Both the position numbers and the translations under genes were made by a program. From the NCBI GenBank assembly GCA_963974475.1, contig CAXBCR010000004.1, positions 124,001-188,000 of the forward strand: 64,000 bases of DNA, given 5' to 3'. Numbering within the stretch: the stretch's first letter is position 1; each line of letters starts with the position of its first letter. Below, piece after piece: positions 27,477 through 36,400 of the stretch. This DNA comes from CAJXZP01 sp963974475. Its GTDB lineage: Bacteria > Bacteroidota > Bacteroidia > Flavobacteriales_G > Salibacteraceae. A model generated the notes under the pieces. It was not told where the DNA came from. It saw nothing but the letters and a program-made list of their open reading frames with translations, and made no database searches.

Positions 27477-27774
27477 GGTGTTTGGTTTAAAAGTTCACAT
27501 CAAAACTAAAGGGTTATTTGTGTTTTGCCAAAAAGTAAAAACCATGAAGCATTGAAAACTAGGCAGTTATTTGTTTGACCTGCAAATGGTAAAACCGTTC
27601 ACATTTATTTTCGACCTTTAAAATGACATTCTTCCCGAAAAAAAAGAAAGCATGTAATTCGAATAATTTGTGCAAATGGGACCTGATTTTACCGTTAATT
27701 TTATCTCAAAAATTGGCTGCCCATATTCAATAGTGAAATAGTACATTTGCAGCCATTAATTTAAGCAAACAGAA
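27477..27774. other. intergenic region with lysS promoter
   Basis: 298 bp between the divergent lipoprotein and lysS. The only element I can support is TACATTTG (27742-27749), an exact -7 box 25 bp before lysS. The nearest TTG is 26 bp further upstream, longer than usual. Nothing else stands out. Confidence 0.5.
27742..27749 (+). promoter_or_regulatory. -7 box (TAnnTTTG) of lysS
   Basis: TACATTTG matches the Bacteroidota -7 consensus and gives a leader of about 20 nt to the ATG at 27775. Confidence 0.5.
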
Positions 27775-29493
27775 ATGTCGCAATTATCAGAGCAGGAAGT
27801 AGTTCGTAGAGAATCTATGAACAAATTGAAGGACTTGGGTATTAATCCATATCCTGCTGAGGAATATGTGTCTACACATTACTCAGAAGAGGTGAAAGCC
27901 ATTTTCGAAAAGGAAAATGAGTTAAAAGAAATCACATTATCTGGTCGTATTATGGCCAAGCGTATAATGGGAAAGGCATCGTTTGCGGAGCTTAAGGATA
28001 AACAGGGTCGTATTCAATTGTATTTTAATAGAGATGAAATTTGTCCTACGGATGATAAAACCATGTATAATGTAGTTTTCAAGAAACTATTAGATATGGG
28101 TGATTTCATTGGTGTTTCAGGATATGCTTTCCGTACGCAAGTGGGTGAAATTTCTATTCACGTTACCGGATTCAAAGTGTTAAGTAAATCATTGCGTCCG
28201 CTACCTGTGGTTAAAACCGAAGCAGATGGAACGGTGCACGATGCATTCTCTGATCCAGAGCAAAGATACCGTCAGCGATACGTAGATTTAATTGTTAATG
28301 ACGGAGTAAAAGAAACTTTTATTACGCGTTCTAAAATTATGAATGCGATGCGTGAGTTTTTTAACGATAAGGACTACTTGGAGGTGGAAACGCCAATTTT
28401 ACAACCTATTCCTGGTGGTGCATCGGCTCGACCTTTTGAAACGCATCATAATGCATTGAATATTCCGTTGTATTTACGTATTGCCAATGAACTTTACCTA
28501 AAACGATTGATCGTAGGTGGGTTTGATGGCGTGTATGAATTTGCAAAAGATTTCCGTAATGAAGGAATGGATCGTACCCATAATCCAGAATTTACGGTGA
28601 TGGAAATTTATGTAGCCTACAAGGATTACCATTGGATGATGAATTTCACCGAAAAAATGCTTGAGCATGTGGTTAAAACAACCAACAATGGCGGGACTCG
28701 TGTAAAATTAGGTGATATGGATATTGACTTTGCAGGTCCTTACCCAAGAATTCCAATTTTAGATGCCATTAAAGCACATACAGGATATGATTTGAATGGA
28801 AAAAGCTTGGAAGAAATCTATGAAGTATCCAAAAACTTGGGTATTGAAGTGGATGACTCAATGGGTAAAGGAAAATTGATAGATGAAATTTTTGGGGAGA
28901 AATGTGAAGGGAACTTCATTCAACCTACCTTCATCACTGATTATCCGGTTGAAATGTCTCCACTTTGTAAAAAGCATCGTGATAACCCAGAGTTAACCGA
29001 GCGTTTCGAGTTAATGATTAATGGGAAAGAAGTTGCAAATGCCTACACCGAGTTGAATGACCCGATTGACCAAAGAGAACGTTTTGAATCTCAGTTGGCA
29101 CTAAGTGAAAAAGGAGATGATGAAGCCATGTTTATTGATGATGATTTTATCAGAGCATTGGAATACGGAATGCCACCAACCTCCGGAATGGGAATTGGAA
29201 TAGATCGTTTAACGATGCTGTTAACCAATCAAAGTTCTATTCAAGAAGTGTTGTTATTTCCACAAATGCGACCAGAGAAAAAAATTGTGTTACCCGTAGC
29301 TGCAGATTTTGTAGCCTTAGGTGTATCCTCTCAATGGGCGGAACATATGGTGGATTTAGGATTCAAATCAATTACTGAATTTAAAGAAAGTAAAGCCACG
29401 CAACTGCATCAAAAATTGAATGGGTTACGCAAGAAAAATATATTAGACATCCCGGCCTTGAAATTAGAAGAAGTAAAAGGTTGGATGAATTAA
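27775..29493 (+). CDS. lysS: lysyl-tRNA synthetase, class II
   Basis: 572 residues. An N-terminal OB-fold anticodon-binding domain (LSGRIMAKRIMGKASFAELKD in family position, about 55-160) precedes the class II core. Motif 2 is FRNEGMDRTHNPEFT and motif 3 is GMGIGIDRLTML. Charges tRNA-Lys in the cytosol. Compared with the roughly 500-residue E. coli enzyme it has a C-terminal extension of about 70 residues resembling a helix-hairpin-helix bundle (WAEHMVDLGFKSITEFKES), as seen in other Bacteroidota. Confidence 0.97.
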   Translation: MSQLSEQEVVRRESMNKLKDLGINPYPAEEYVSTHYSEEVKAIFEKENELKEITLSGRIMAKRIMGKASFAELKDKQGRIQLYFNRDEICPTDDKTMYNVVFKKLLDMGDFIGVSGYAFRTQVGEISIHVTGFKVLSKSLRPLPVVKTEADGTVHDAFSDPEQRYRQRYVDLIVNDGVKETFITRSKIMNAMREFFNDKDYLEVETPILQPIPGGASARPFETHHNALNIPLYLRIANELYLKRLIVGGFDGVYEFAKDFRNEGMDRTHNPEFTVMEIYVAYKDYHWMMNFTEKMLEHVVKTTNNGGTRVKLGDMDIDFAGPYPRIPILDAIKAHTGYDLNGKSLEEIYEVSKNLGIEVDDSMGKGKLIDEIFGEKCEGNFIQPTFITDYPVEMSPLCKKHRDNPELTERFELMINGKEVANAYTELNDPIDQRERFESQLALSEKGDDEAMFIDDDFIRALEYGMPPTSGMGIGIDRLTMLLTNQSSIQEVLLFPQMRPEKKIVLPVAADFVALGVSSQWAEHMVDLGFKSITEFKESKATQLHQKLNGLRKKNILDIPALKLEEVKGWMN

Positions 29494-29515
29494 ATTCAAT
29501 TAAAAAAATCACTAG

Positions 29516-29546
29516 AAATGCCAAGCAGAAATGTTTGGCATTTTTT
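29516..29546 (+). terminator. intrinsic terminator after lysS
   Basis: AAATGCCAA (29516-29524) pairs with TTTGGCATTT and runs into T6. It lies 23 bp past the lysS stop. Confidence 0.82.
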
Positions 29547-29590
29547 GTTGGTAGCTATTAATCGAATTCCGATTATTAACCCATTTCGGG

Positions 29591-30604
29591 TTATTTGTTA
29601 ATTCTACTCATCGCTTTAGCAGCGGGAGTATAGTCTGGTTTTAATTTCAAGGTTTCTTCAAAATCGTTGCGTGCTTGCGGAATCAATTCACTCCGTTCAA
29701 AAGCTAATCCGCGATTGTAATATCCTTTAAAGTTGTATGGGTTTAGTGCTAATACTTTGTCGTAATATTTAATAGCGCTGTCGTTTTCTTGAAGCATTTC
29801 TAAATAAACGTACCCAAGATTAAAATAGGCGTCATGATAATTATCATCTACGCGTAAAATGTGTTGGTATTGATGAATGGCGTCTTCAGCCAGTCCCCAA
29901 GTTTGTAAATGCATTGCAAAGGCGTATAAGGCGTCCAAATTATTAGAATCTATACGTAACGCATTTTCATAGAACGCACCAGCTAGGGTGTCTTCAGCGG
30001 CATCGAACATGTATCCTAACTGTAGCCAAGCCTCCATATAGTCATTATTTTGTTCGGAAGCAGTTCGGAAATTAGAAACAGCCAATTTAAAATTTCCTAA
30101 TTCTTTATACGCTAACCCTTTTAGGTAATACGGTTCCGCTAAAAATTGGTCTTGCTTCAAAGCTTTATTTGCGTACACAAAACATGATTCATGTTGACCG
30201 GCTATTAAACTAATCCAAGCTAGTTTGATATTTACATGAATATTTGTTTCATCCATTTCTTCGGCTTTTAGGAAAACGTTTTTTGCTTCTACCATCGCCT
30301 TGGTATTGTAATAAGCATCGCCCTTAAAAATATAGTAATTCAAATTCGTTGAATCCAGGCTAATGGCGCGATCCACCTGCTCCATACTAGAACGTAAATT
30401 GTCTTTGCTTAAAAAGTATCGGGCTTTAGCCATGTACAATTCAGGATCATTGGGCGTTTCAATGATTTGGGAATTTATCCAAGCTAATGAATCATCTAGT
30501 TTTTCCTTCACCTCGGTAGGTGCGGTGGTTTGGGTATCTGTATGCTCTTCTGTGCACGCAAATGCACCCATACTAATTAAAACTAAAAACAGAAAATTTC
30601 TCAT
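29591..30604 (-). CDS. TPR lipoprotein
   Basis: 337 residues. A lipobox (LISMGAFAC) follows a short signal, so it is lipid-anchored. The rest is about eight tetratricopeptide repeats (for example DAYFNLGYVYLEMLQENDSAIKYYDKVLALNPYN in part). TPR proteins mediate protein-protein contacts, so its partner is unknown. It follows recA on the same strand, separated by a hairpin. Confidence 0.88.
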   Translation of the reverse strand: MRNFLFLVLISMGAFACTEEHTDTQTTAPTEVKEKLDDSLAWINSQIIETPNDPELYMAKARYFLSKDNLRSSMEQVDRAISLDSTNLNYYIFKGDAYYNTKAMVEAKNVFLKAEEMDETNIHVNIKLAWISLIAGQHESCFVYANKALKQDQFLAEPYYLKGLAYKELGNFKLAVSNFRTASEQNNDYMEAWLQLGYMFDAAEDTLAGAFYENALRIDSNNLDALYAFAMHLQTWGLAEDAIHQYQHILRVDDNYHDAYFNLGYVYLEMLQENDSAIKYYDKVLALNPYNFKGYYNRGLAFERSELIPQARNDFEETLKLKPDYTPAAKAMSRINK

Positions 30605-30619
30605 TTGGTATAAATATTA

Positions 30620-30651
30620 AGCCCCGAAAATACATACGTATAATCGGGGCT
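30620..30651 (-). terminator. hairpin terminator between recA and the TPR lipoprotein gene
   Basis: A perfect 8-bp GC-rich stem (AGCCCCGA/TCGGGGCT) with a 16-nt loop, followed on the minus strand by TTAATATTTAT. The T-tract is interrupted, so strength is uncertain. Confidence 0.55.
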
Positions 30652-30703
30652 CGAAATTAGGTTTTAAAACAGTTTTCTCAAAAGAGAATTGACTTTATGC
30701 TGC

Positions 30704-31720
30704 TTACTTTTTATTATCTGAGATTGCAGCTCTAATTTTTGCTTCCAGTTCATCCGATAACTCCGGGTTATCTTCAATGAGCTGTTTCACGGCATCTCTA
30801 CCTTGACCTAGTTTAGTTTCTCCGTAGCTAAACCAAGAACCGCTCTTTTTAACGATTTCTAAATCTACCCCTAAATCCAGAATTTCGCCTGATCTAGAAA
30901 TTCCTTTTCCATACATGATGTCGAATTCTGCTTTGGTAAATGGCGGAGCAACTTTGTTTTTTACCACTTTTACGCGAGTATGGTTTCCTATTACGGCATC
31001 ACCGTTTTTAATCTGACCAATTCTACGGATATCTAAGCGAATAGAAGCGTAAAATTTAAGTGCATTACCACCCGTAGTGGTTTCTGGGTTACCAAACATG
31101 ACCCCAATTTTTTCACGCAATTGATTAATGAAAATCACGGTACAATTGGTTTTACTAATGGTTCCGGTAAGTTTACGTAATGCTTGCGACATTAAACGGG
31201 CATGAAGTCCCATTTTACTATCTCCCATTTCACCTTCTATTTCGGCTCTTGGGGTTAATGCGGCTACGGAGTCAATTACTACAATATCAACAGCTCCAGA
31301 ACGTATCAAATTATCGGCTATTTCTAACGCTTGTTCCCCATTATCAGGTTGAGAAATAAGCAGGTTTGCGGTATCCACTCCTAATGATTCTGCATAAAAG
31401 CGGTCAAAAGCGTGTTCAGCATCAATCATCACAGCGGTTCCGCCTTGTTTTTGGGCTTGAGCCATCATGTGAATGGCTAAGGTAGTTTTACCCGAAGATT
31501 CAGGTCCGTATACTTCAATGATTCTTCCTTTTGGAATACCTTGAACACCCAATGCCATGTCTAACGTAATAGAACCGGTAGGAATAACATCTACTTTTTC
31601 AATTGCAGAATCGCCTAACTTCATTATGGAACCTTTACCATAATTTTTTTCCAACTTATCCATTGTAAGTTGCAATGCTTTCATTTTTTCTGTTGATGCG
31701 TCTTTTGCCATTTTTGCCAT
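30704..31720 (-). CDS. recA: RecA recombinase
   Basis: 338 residues. Walker A GPESSGKTT, Walker B IVVIDSVAAL and the L2 region IFINQLREKIGVMFGNPETTTGG are all conserved. It forms DNA filaments for recombination and SOS activation. The C-terminus (ELEAKIRAAISDNKK) is short and only mildly acidic. The start MAKMAKD has a second possible Met at residue 4. A -7 box lies 30 bp upstream. I see no obvious LexA-type dyad in the 116-bp upstream gap. Confidence 0.98.
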   Translation of the reverse strand: MAKMAKDASTEKMKALQLTMDKLEKNYGKGSIMKLGDSAIEKVDVIPTGSITLDMALGVQGIPKGRIIEVYGPESSGKTTLAIHMMAQAQKQGGTAVMIDAEHAFDRFYAESLGVDTANLLISQPDNGEQALEIADNLIRSGAVDIVVIDSVAALTPRAEIEGEMGDSKMGLHARLMSQALRKLTGTISKTNCTVIFINQLREKIGVMFGNPETTTGGNALKFYASIRLDIRRIGQIKNGDAVIGNHTRVKVVKNKVAPPFTKAEFDIMYGKGISRSGEILDLGVDLEIVKKSGSWFSYGETKLGQGRDAVKQLIEDNPELSDELEAKIRAAISDNKK

Positions 31721-31749
31721 GTTTGTTGTTTTATTAACTAATTACGATG

Positions 31750-31757
31750 CAAACGTA
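31750..31757 (-). promoter_or_regulatory. -7 box of recA
   Basis: Minus strand TACGTTTG, an exact TAnnTTTG match, about 30 bp before the recA ATG. No TTG is found at the expected upstream distance. Confidence 0.5.
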
Positions 31758-31836
31758 GAGACGCAGACCGTAATGTATTTGAGGTGTAATAAAATGATGT
31801 AAAAAAGTATGTTTTATTTTTGTGGATACTGATAAT

Positions 31837-32301
31837 TTAAGCCGAAAGGGCCTCTAATATCTGCTCCGTATGCGTTTTGGTTTTAACTTTAAGGATGACT
31901 TGTTCAATTATTCCATTTTCATTTATAATAAAGGTTTCGCGATGGATGCCTTCGTACTCCTTACCGTATAATTTTTTCAAACCCCAAACCCCATAGGCCT
32001 TGATGATTTCTTTATTTTCATCCGCAATAAGGGTGAAGGGTAAATCGTATTTCTCAATAAATTTCTGATGACGCGTTACACTATCGGCAGAAACGCCAAT
32101 AACTTCAAAACCTTTGGAAGTTAATTCTGCGTAGTTTTCACCTAGATTACACGCTTGGGCGGTGCATCCAGGAGTCATATCTTTTGGATAGAAAAACAAA
32201 ATCACTTTCTTTCCTTTAAAGTCAGATAGTTGAACAGTGGTATTGTTTTGATTAATACCGGAAAAATCTGGGGCTTTATCGCCTGTTACTAAATGTGTCA
32301 T
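31837..32301 (-). CDS. bcp: thioredoxin-dependent peroxiredoxin (Bcp/PrxQ)
   Basis: 154 residues. The peroxidatic C46 in FFYPKDMTPGCTAQAC and the resolving C51 five residues on match the Bcp/PrxQ class. R121-like and HRETFIIN features of the fold follow. It reduces hydrogen and organic peroxides in the cytosol with thioredoxin. It lies upstream of recA on the same strand but each has its own -7 box, so the two are probably separate units. Confidence 0.95.
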   Translation of the reverse strand: MTHLVTGDKAPDFSGINQNNTTVQLSDFKGKKVILFFYPKDMTPGCTAQACNLGENYAELTSKGFEVIGVSADSVTRHQKFIEKYDLPFTLIADENKEIIKAYGVWGLKKLYGKEYEGIHRETFIINENGIIEQVILKVKTKTHTEQILEALSA

Positions 32302-32320
32302 TTCTTATAATTGATGAGGT

Positions 32321-32328
32321 CAAAAGTA
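32321..32328 (-). promoter_or_regulatory. -7 box of bcp
   Basis: Minus strand TACTTTTG, an exact TAnnTTTG match, 20 bp before the bcp ATG. Confidence 0.5.
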
Positions 32329-32474
32329 GGTGATTAATGCTACCAATCATCGGTATAAGTTAGAAAGATAAACATTTGTTAAAATATTTAGCAACGATTG
32401 TTAAACGGGTGCGTTGATTGAGAATAATTTAAGGATTTTAGTTAAGGGAAATACGCAATTCTTTTCCGAATTGA

Positions 32475-32510
32475 TAAAAAAATAGCCTTTCTGCATCCGA
32501 AAGGCTATTT
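32475..32510 (-). terminator. intrinsic terminator after the T9SS cargo gene
   Basis: On the minus strand AATAGCCTTT pairs with AAAGGCTATT (10-bp stem, 9-nt loop) and is followed by T7. It lies 17 bp past the stop at 32527. Confidence 0.88.
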
Positions 32511-32526
32511 CTATTCTTAAGTTGAT

Positions 32527-34125
32527 TTAGTCGATGATTACTTTTCTAGTGTATTGAAATTCTTTGGAGGTTACACTTAAAACATATATGCCCTTTGGCA
32601 TGTAAGAAACATTAATTTGATGCTCAAGAACTAAGTCTAATTGTTTGGAATAAACTTCTTTTCCAGTTACATCCGTTAAAGTTACTTGCGACTGAGCAAC
32701 AGTCATTGGTAATGTGAAATTCAGAACCCTACTTGTTGGGTTTGGATAGACTTGTAGCTGGTTGTTGTCGACAATAGTTTCAACGCTTAGGTTAAAATCT
32801 AGTTCAATAAGCCAGATGTCTCCAAGTCCTTTATTAATAACTGATTTATTTCCAGTAATGCCAGAATGAGAAATTCCGATAACTTTAAGTGTGTTATTGG
32901 CGGTTTCTATGATTTGTCCAAAAACTTCTTGTTGGTCTCCACCTGCCACAAATTCGAATTGTTTGTCTCCAAGTGTGTCAAAACCAACCATCCAAAGGTC
33001 TCCGTAATTTGAGTCAAAAGAACCAATGGTTTTATTGCCAGAAATATCAGATAATGAGCTACCCGCAACAACATATTGATGGATAGCGGAGTAATAAACA
33101 CCGCCAACATCTCCAAAGTTGGCCTCTGTATCCAACCCTCCAAATACGGTTTCCCTTTTTCGGTTTAAATTAGTATCTAAAGTGACACACCAATAGTCGT
33201 CCCATCCATAATTTACCGAAGTTTTTGAACCGGAAATATCGGAACTTGATGTTCCAAATAGCACTAATTCATTATTTTGATAAATAACCCTTTTCACTCC
33301 TTCGAAATCGGCTCCTCCTTCTGTGGAGGAATTGAGAATAGTACCACTATTATCAATAATTATTGTCCAAATATCAAAAAGTCCGTAGCTATTTTGAGCT
33401 TTATCGCCAGATGTATCGGAATTTGAGACACCTGTTAATATTACCTTTTTACCCTGTACAGTCGCACTTTGTACGTATTCATCTCCTGATCCACCATATA
33501 CCTTTTGGTCTAGAATTGTACCTGAAGGAGATATTTTTATGGTCCAAAAGTCTAAGCCCCCTTTAGAGGGTTGAGTTTTTGATCCAGAAACTCCTGATTG
33601 GGATGTGTTGCATATAAGGTAATTACCATCAGCTGATGGTACTAAGGATATTCCGTAATCAGGGTCTTGTCCTCCGAAACTTTTTTGCCATTCAATGACC
33701 CCAGTGGCAGATAGTTTTACTATCCAAGAATCCCAATCTCCATTATTTGGAGAGGTTTTATTACCAGAAGCGGGTGAATTAGAATTTCCATTAATCAAAA
33801 AACCACCATCTGATGTTTGCAAAATGCTATTAGCTCTATCAATTCCTGTTCCTCCAATGGTGGTTTGCCAAATGATAGCACCGGATGAGTCAATTTGTAA
33901 AATCCAATAATCTTCTAGGCCAAAACCGTTATCCGTTTTATTACCAGATATATTTGATTTGGAAAATCCACAAATCACTAAATCCCCATTTGACAATTGA
34001 ATTAAGTCTTTAACACCTTCATAATCATCGCCACCGTAGGTTTCTTGAAACGAAATAGTCGGGGTTTGAGCGTATGAAAGTTGCGCAATAATGAATAGGA
34101 AGATTGCAAATATCGAGTTTTTCAT
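32527..34125 (-). CDS. secreted T9SS cargo protein with beta-propeller-like repeats
   Basis: 532 residues from the ATG at 34125. A frame reaching 34185 would overlap the upstream gene. A signal peptide (KNSIFAIFLFIIAQLSYAQ) precedes about eight repeats of 50-60 residues with the pattern GGDDYEG...GDLVICGFSKSNISGNKT...DYWILQID. This is the delayed-repeat domain seen in many Bacteroidota secreted proteins. A type A T9SS sorting domain closes the protein (LQVYPNPTSRVLNF... PKGIYVLSV). It is probably surface-bound or released. It starts 5 bp after the frameshifted gene, so both form one operon. Confidence 0.9.
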   Translation of the reverse strand: MKNSIFAIFLFIIAQLSYAQTPTISFQETYGGDDYEGVKDLIQLSNGDLVICGFSKSNISGNKTDNGFGLEDYWILQIDSSGAIIWQTTIGGTGIDRANSILQTSDGGFLINGNSNSPASGNKTSPNNGDWDSWIVKLSATGVIEWQKSFGGQDPDYGISLVPSADGNYLICNTSQSGVSGSKTQPSKGGLDFWTIKISPSGTILDQKVYGGSGDEYVQSATVQGKKVILTGVSNSDTSGDKAQNSYGLFDIWTIIIDNSGTILNSSTEGGADFEGVKRVIYQNNELVLFGTSSSDISGSKTSVNYGWDDYWCVTLDTNLNRKRETVFGGLDTEANFGDVGGVYYSAIHQYVVAGSSLSDISGNKTIGSFDSNYGDLWMVGFDTLGDKQFEFVAGGDQQEVFGQIIETANNTLKVIGISHSGITGNKSVINKGLGDIWLIELDFNLSVETIVDNNQLQVYPNPTSRVLNFTLPMTVAQSQVTLTDVTGKEVYSKQLDLVLEHQINVSYMPKGIYVLSVTSKEFQYTRKVIID

Positions 34126-34130
34126 TTTTA

Positions 34131-35462
34131 TTAATTTATTGATTTTAACGTTTGGGTAGTGATGGATGAACCGTCTTCCAAACATGTGAATTTATTCACT
34201 AATATATTACTAGGGAAAATTCTTCCTGATGGTAATGTTACATGATAAATAACCTCTTCTCCATTTAGTATCTCAAATTCTGATTGGTTTACTAATTCTC
34301 CATTTATATCAAAAAGTTCATACCGTACAATCATGTTTTTGGTACTATTTAGGCTAACATTGAAGGAATTATTCACTACTGGGACTTGATAAATGTTAGT
34401 AGATAAAAAATTTGATAAAGAATTAGTTAAATTTCCTTGTGCTCCAAGACTTTCAAAATAAACGGAGTATAAGGTGAGGTCAGAATGAATTACATTCATG
34501 TTATACAACCCTACTGGTAAATCTAAGCTTGAGAATGAAAGACTACCGTCTACTTGTTCAATAGAATTAGGGTATATAACAATTGAAGAGTTGGGATCTC
34601 CTACTTTTTGAAACTCAAATTGAATAAAATCAGAAGAGGATACCCCATTTGTGTAAGTTGTGGCTGATTTTAGTTGTAGCTGGGCATTTAACTCATCAAA
34701 TGAAAGAACTCCTTTATTTGTTCCGCAAGTGCTTTCAGCACTCCAGTAGCCATCAGGATACCATAACCATCCATTTAAAACATGCGTATATCCCGGGTGA
34801 TCATGATTTGTTGGATCTGTTGTGAAGATAACACCGTCATTACTCATCATGAAGTTATTAGGGTCGCTGTCGCAAACCAAAGTAGGTACAAATGGCACTG
34901 TTTGAGTTGGAGACACCAATTCGTTATATAAATTAAAGATTGAGGTGAAATTTGCTAATTGTGGTAGGCAAGGTTGCTTAGATGCAAGCATAACAGTTTT
35001 TTTCCCAGATAAAACTTCAAAACCATTGAGAGGAGAATAACCAATGCTACCCATTTTTTTTTCAATTCCAATAATATTATCCTCAGCAATTCCGTTTCCT
35101 TGTGAAGTTTTAATAAAATTCAACCCAGGAATTCTAGATTTTTTGAATCGGATTGTTTTAATTCCAGGAATATTCCAAGGATTGGATGATGCAGAATTAA
35201 GGGTGTTCCAACTAGTTAAGCCAATATAGTGATAATATGGTGTAACGGTTCCTGTAGTTTTATCAACCCAAGCCACAGCTTGAGAAGCATCCAAATAAGA
35301 ACTGCCTTCTGTGCCATTTATAATCAATGTATTTTGGGTAATTCCATAGGCAAAACTTGAACCTTTACATTTTTGCTCGCAACCAGTCACAACCGTGGTG
35401 TTTCCTGGAGCTGTTGGAAATGGCCCATTATCTGTTACTATTAATATGTTGTTTATCAACAC
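34131..35462 (-). CDS. C-terminal part of a frameshifted secreted protein
   Basis: 443 residues, GTG start immediately after an in-frame TAG and no signal peptide. The overlapping frame at 35428-35685 supplies what looks like the missing N-terminus. Removing one A from AAA near 35449 would join them as ...YYLGVDNNILIVTDNG. The sequence is a beta-rich secreted protein with repeated cysteines. Its C-terminus (YELFDINGELVNQSEFE) resembles a sorting domain. Function unknown. Either a decaying gene or a sequencing error. Confidence 0.7.
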   Translation of the reverse strand: MLINNILIVTDNGPFPTAPGNTTVVTGCEQKCKGSSFAYGITQNTLIINGTEGSSYLDASQAVAWVDKTTGTVTPYYHYIGLTSWNTLNSASSNPWNIPGIKTIRFKKSRIPGLNFIKTSQGNGIAEDNIIGIEKKMGSIGYSPLNGFEVLSGKKTVMLASKQPCLPQLANFTSIFNLYNELVSPTQTVPFVPTLVCDSDPNNFMMSNDGVIFTTDPTNHDHPGYTHVLNGWLWYPDGYWSAESTCGTNKGVLSFDELNAQLQLKSATTYTNGVSSSDFIQFEFQKVGDPNSSIVIYPNSIEQVDGSLSFSSLDLPVGLYNMNVIHSDLTLYSVYFESLGAQGNLTNSLSNFLSTNIYQVPVVNNSFNVSLNSTKNMIVRYELFDINGELVNQSEFEILNGEEVIYHVTLPSGRIFPSNILVNKFTCLEDGSSITTQTLKSIN

Positions 35463-35685
35463 CTAGATAATATTTGTTCTGAAAAAATTGTACTTGCGTT
35501 TTATAAGTAACTTGACCGTTTACTAATACTTTTTTAAGGATATCTACCCTCCATCTAGCTACGTTTTGATTTGTTGTGTTTTCCCACGCTAAAATTTGAT
35601 TAGATCTTTCGGGTTGCAATAAGGTGTTAATACCAGATGTTTGACTTTTAACGAATGATGGTAATATGGTTGTTAATATTAACAA
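35428..35685 (-). CDS. N-terminal part of the same frameshifted secreted protein
   Basis: The only in-frame start is a TTG at 35685, in the middle of a hydrophobic signal-like stretch. Codons just upstream (KQNKFNLGFVLAL) read as the missing basic and hydrophobic part of a signal peptide but are closed off by a TAA. The ATG at 35740 is out of frame with them because of a (CAAAA)4 tract. One more unit would put it in frame. After the signal (ending FVKSQ) about 60 residues follow before the stop at 35428. Confidence 0.6.
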   Translation of the reverse strand: MLILTTILPSFVKSQTSGINTLLQPERSNQILAWENTTNQNVARWRVDILKKVLVNGQVTYKTQVQFFQNKYYLGVDKQHINSNR

Positions 35686-35713
35686 GGCTAGAACAAATCC
35701 TAGATTAAATTTG

Positions 35714-35733
35714 TTTTGTTTTGTTTTGTTTTG
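35714..35733 (-). repeat. pentanucleotide tract (TTTTG)4 / (CAAAA)4 at a start codon
   Basis: Four exact copies of TTTTG on the plus strand, with a partial copy before, begin 5 bp inside the ATG at 35740-35738. Codons after the tract encode a signal peptide in a different frame from the ATG. With n=5 (or 2, 8) units the ATG reads into it. Such tracts slip during replication and switch genes on and off in other bacteria. Confidence 0.75.
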
Positions 35734-35946
35734 TAAACATGATTATGATTTTTTAAGTTAAAAATAAGTGAAGCCAAATGTATAAAAATAAATGGATTAT
35801 TTAGTGTCAAGATTATTATTTATTCTTCCTAATTAAAGAAAAAGTTGGAGGAATGCTTTGCATCGTGTTTTTGAGTAATAGATAATCACTCTTTTTTTTC
35901 AATCTGCACTGTAATTATTATCACCGTAATGACGGTGGATACACGC

Positions 35947-35954
35947 TACTTTTG
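35947..35954 (+). promoter_or_regulatory. -7 box of the DUF302 gene
   Basis: TACTTTTG, an exact TAnnTTTG match, 21 bp before the ATG at 35976. It lies inside the longer TTG-started frame, which argues for the ATG start. Confidence 0.5.
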
Positions 35955-35975
35955 TCTTTACAAAAACAACGAGTT

Positions 35976-36362
35976 ATGAGCTATTTTATAGAGAAAACAG
36001 TAAAAATGGGGTTTGAAGAAGCCATTGCAGCTATTACTGGTACGCTAAAAGAACAAGGTTTTGGAATAGTTTCGGATATTGATTTTAGTGGTTCCATAAA
36101 TAAAGGGTTAGGTAAAGAAATTGCTCCCTACCGATTATTAGGTGCTTGCAATGCGGGGTACGCCTATGAAGCCGTATCAGCCGAGCCACAAATAGGGGTG
36201 TTATTACCTTGTGGGGTTGCAGTGCGTCAGTTGGATGGAAATGCGGTGAGTATTTCTGTAATCGACCCATTTGCTGCGATGATGGCTGTAAAAAATGATA
36301 AGTTGGAATCGTTTGCAACAGAGGTGAAAGGAAAGCTAACCGTTGCTATTGAAAACTTGTAG
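35976..36362 (+). CDS. DUF302 domain protein
   Basis: 128 residues from the ATG at 35976. It reads as a single DUF302 domain: an N-terminal helix FEEAIAAITGTLKEQGFGIVSDID, then YRLLGACNAGYAYEAVSAEPQIGVLLPC and VSISVIDPFAAMMAV. The fold is a small cytosolic alpha-beta domain of unknown function, often linked to redox or metal contexts. It converges on the SCO1-type gene, with a shared hairpin between. Confidence 0.9.
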   Translation: MSYFIEKTVKMGFEEAIAAITGTLKEQGFGIVSDIDFSGSINKGLGKEIAPYRLLGACNAGYAYEAVSAEPQIGVLLPCGVAVRQLDGNAVSISVIDPFAAMMAVKNDKLESFATEVKGKLTVAIENL

Positions 36363-36374
36363 GCTATGAAAAGT

Positions 36375-36399
36375 ATTCGGAGTGTATGCGACTCTGAAT
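36375..36399 (+). terminator. intrinsic terminator between DUF302 and SCO genes
   Basis: ATTCGGAGT pairs with ACTCTGAAT (9 bp with one G-T), loop of 7, followed by TTTATT. It lies between convergent genes. Confidence 0.55.
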
Positions 36400-36400
36400 T

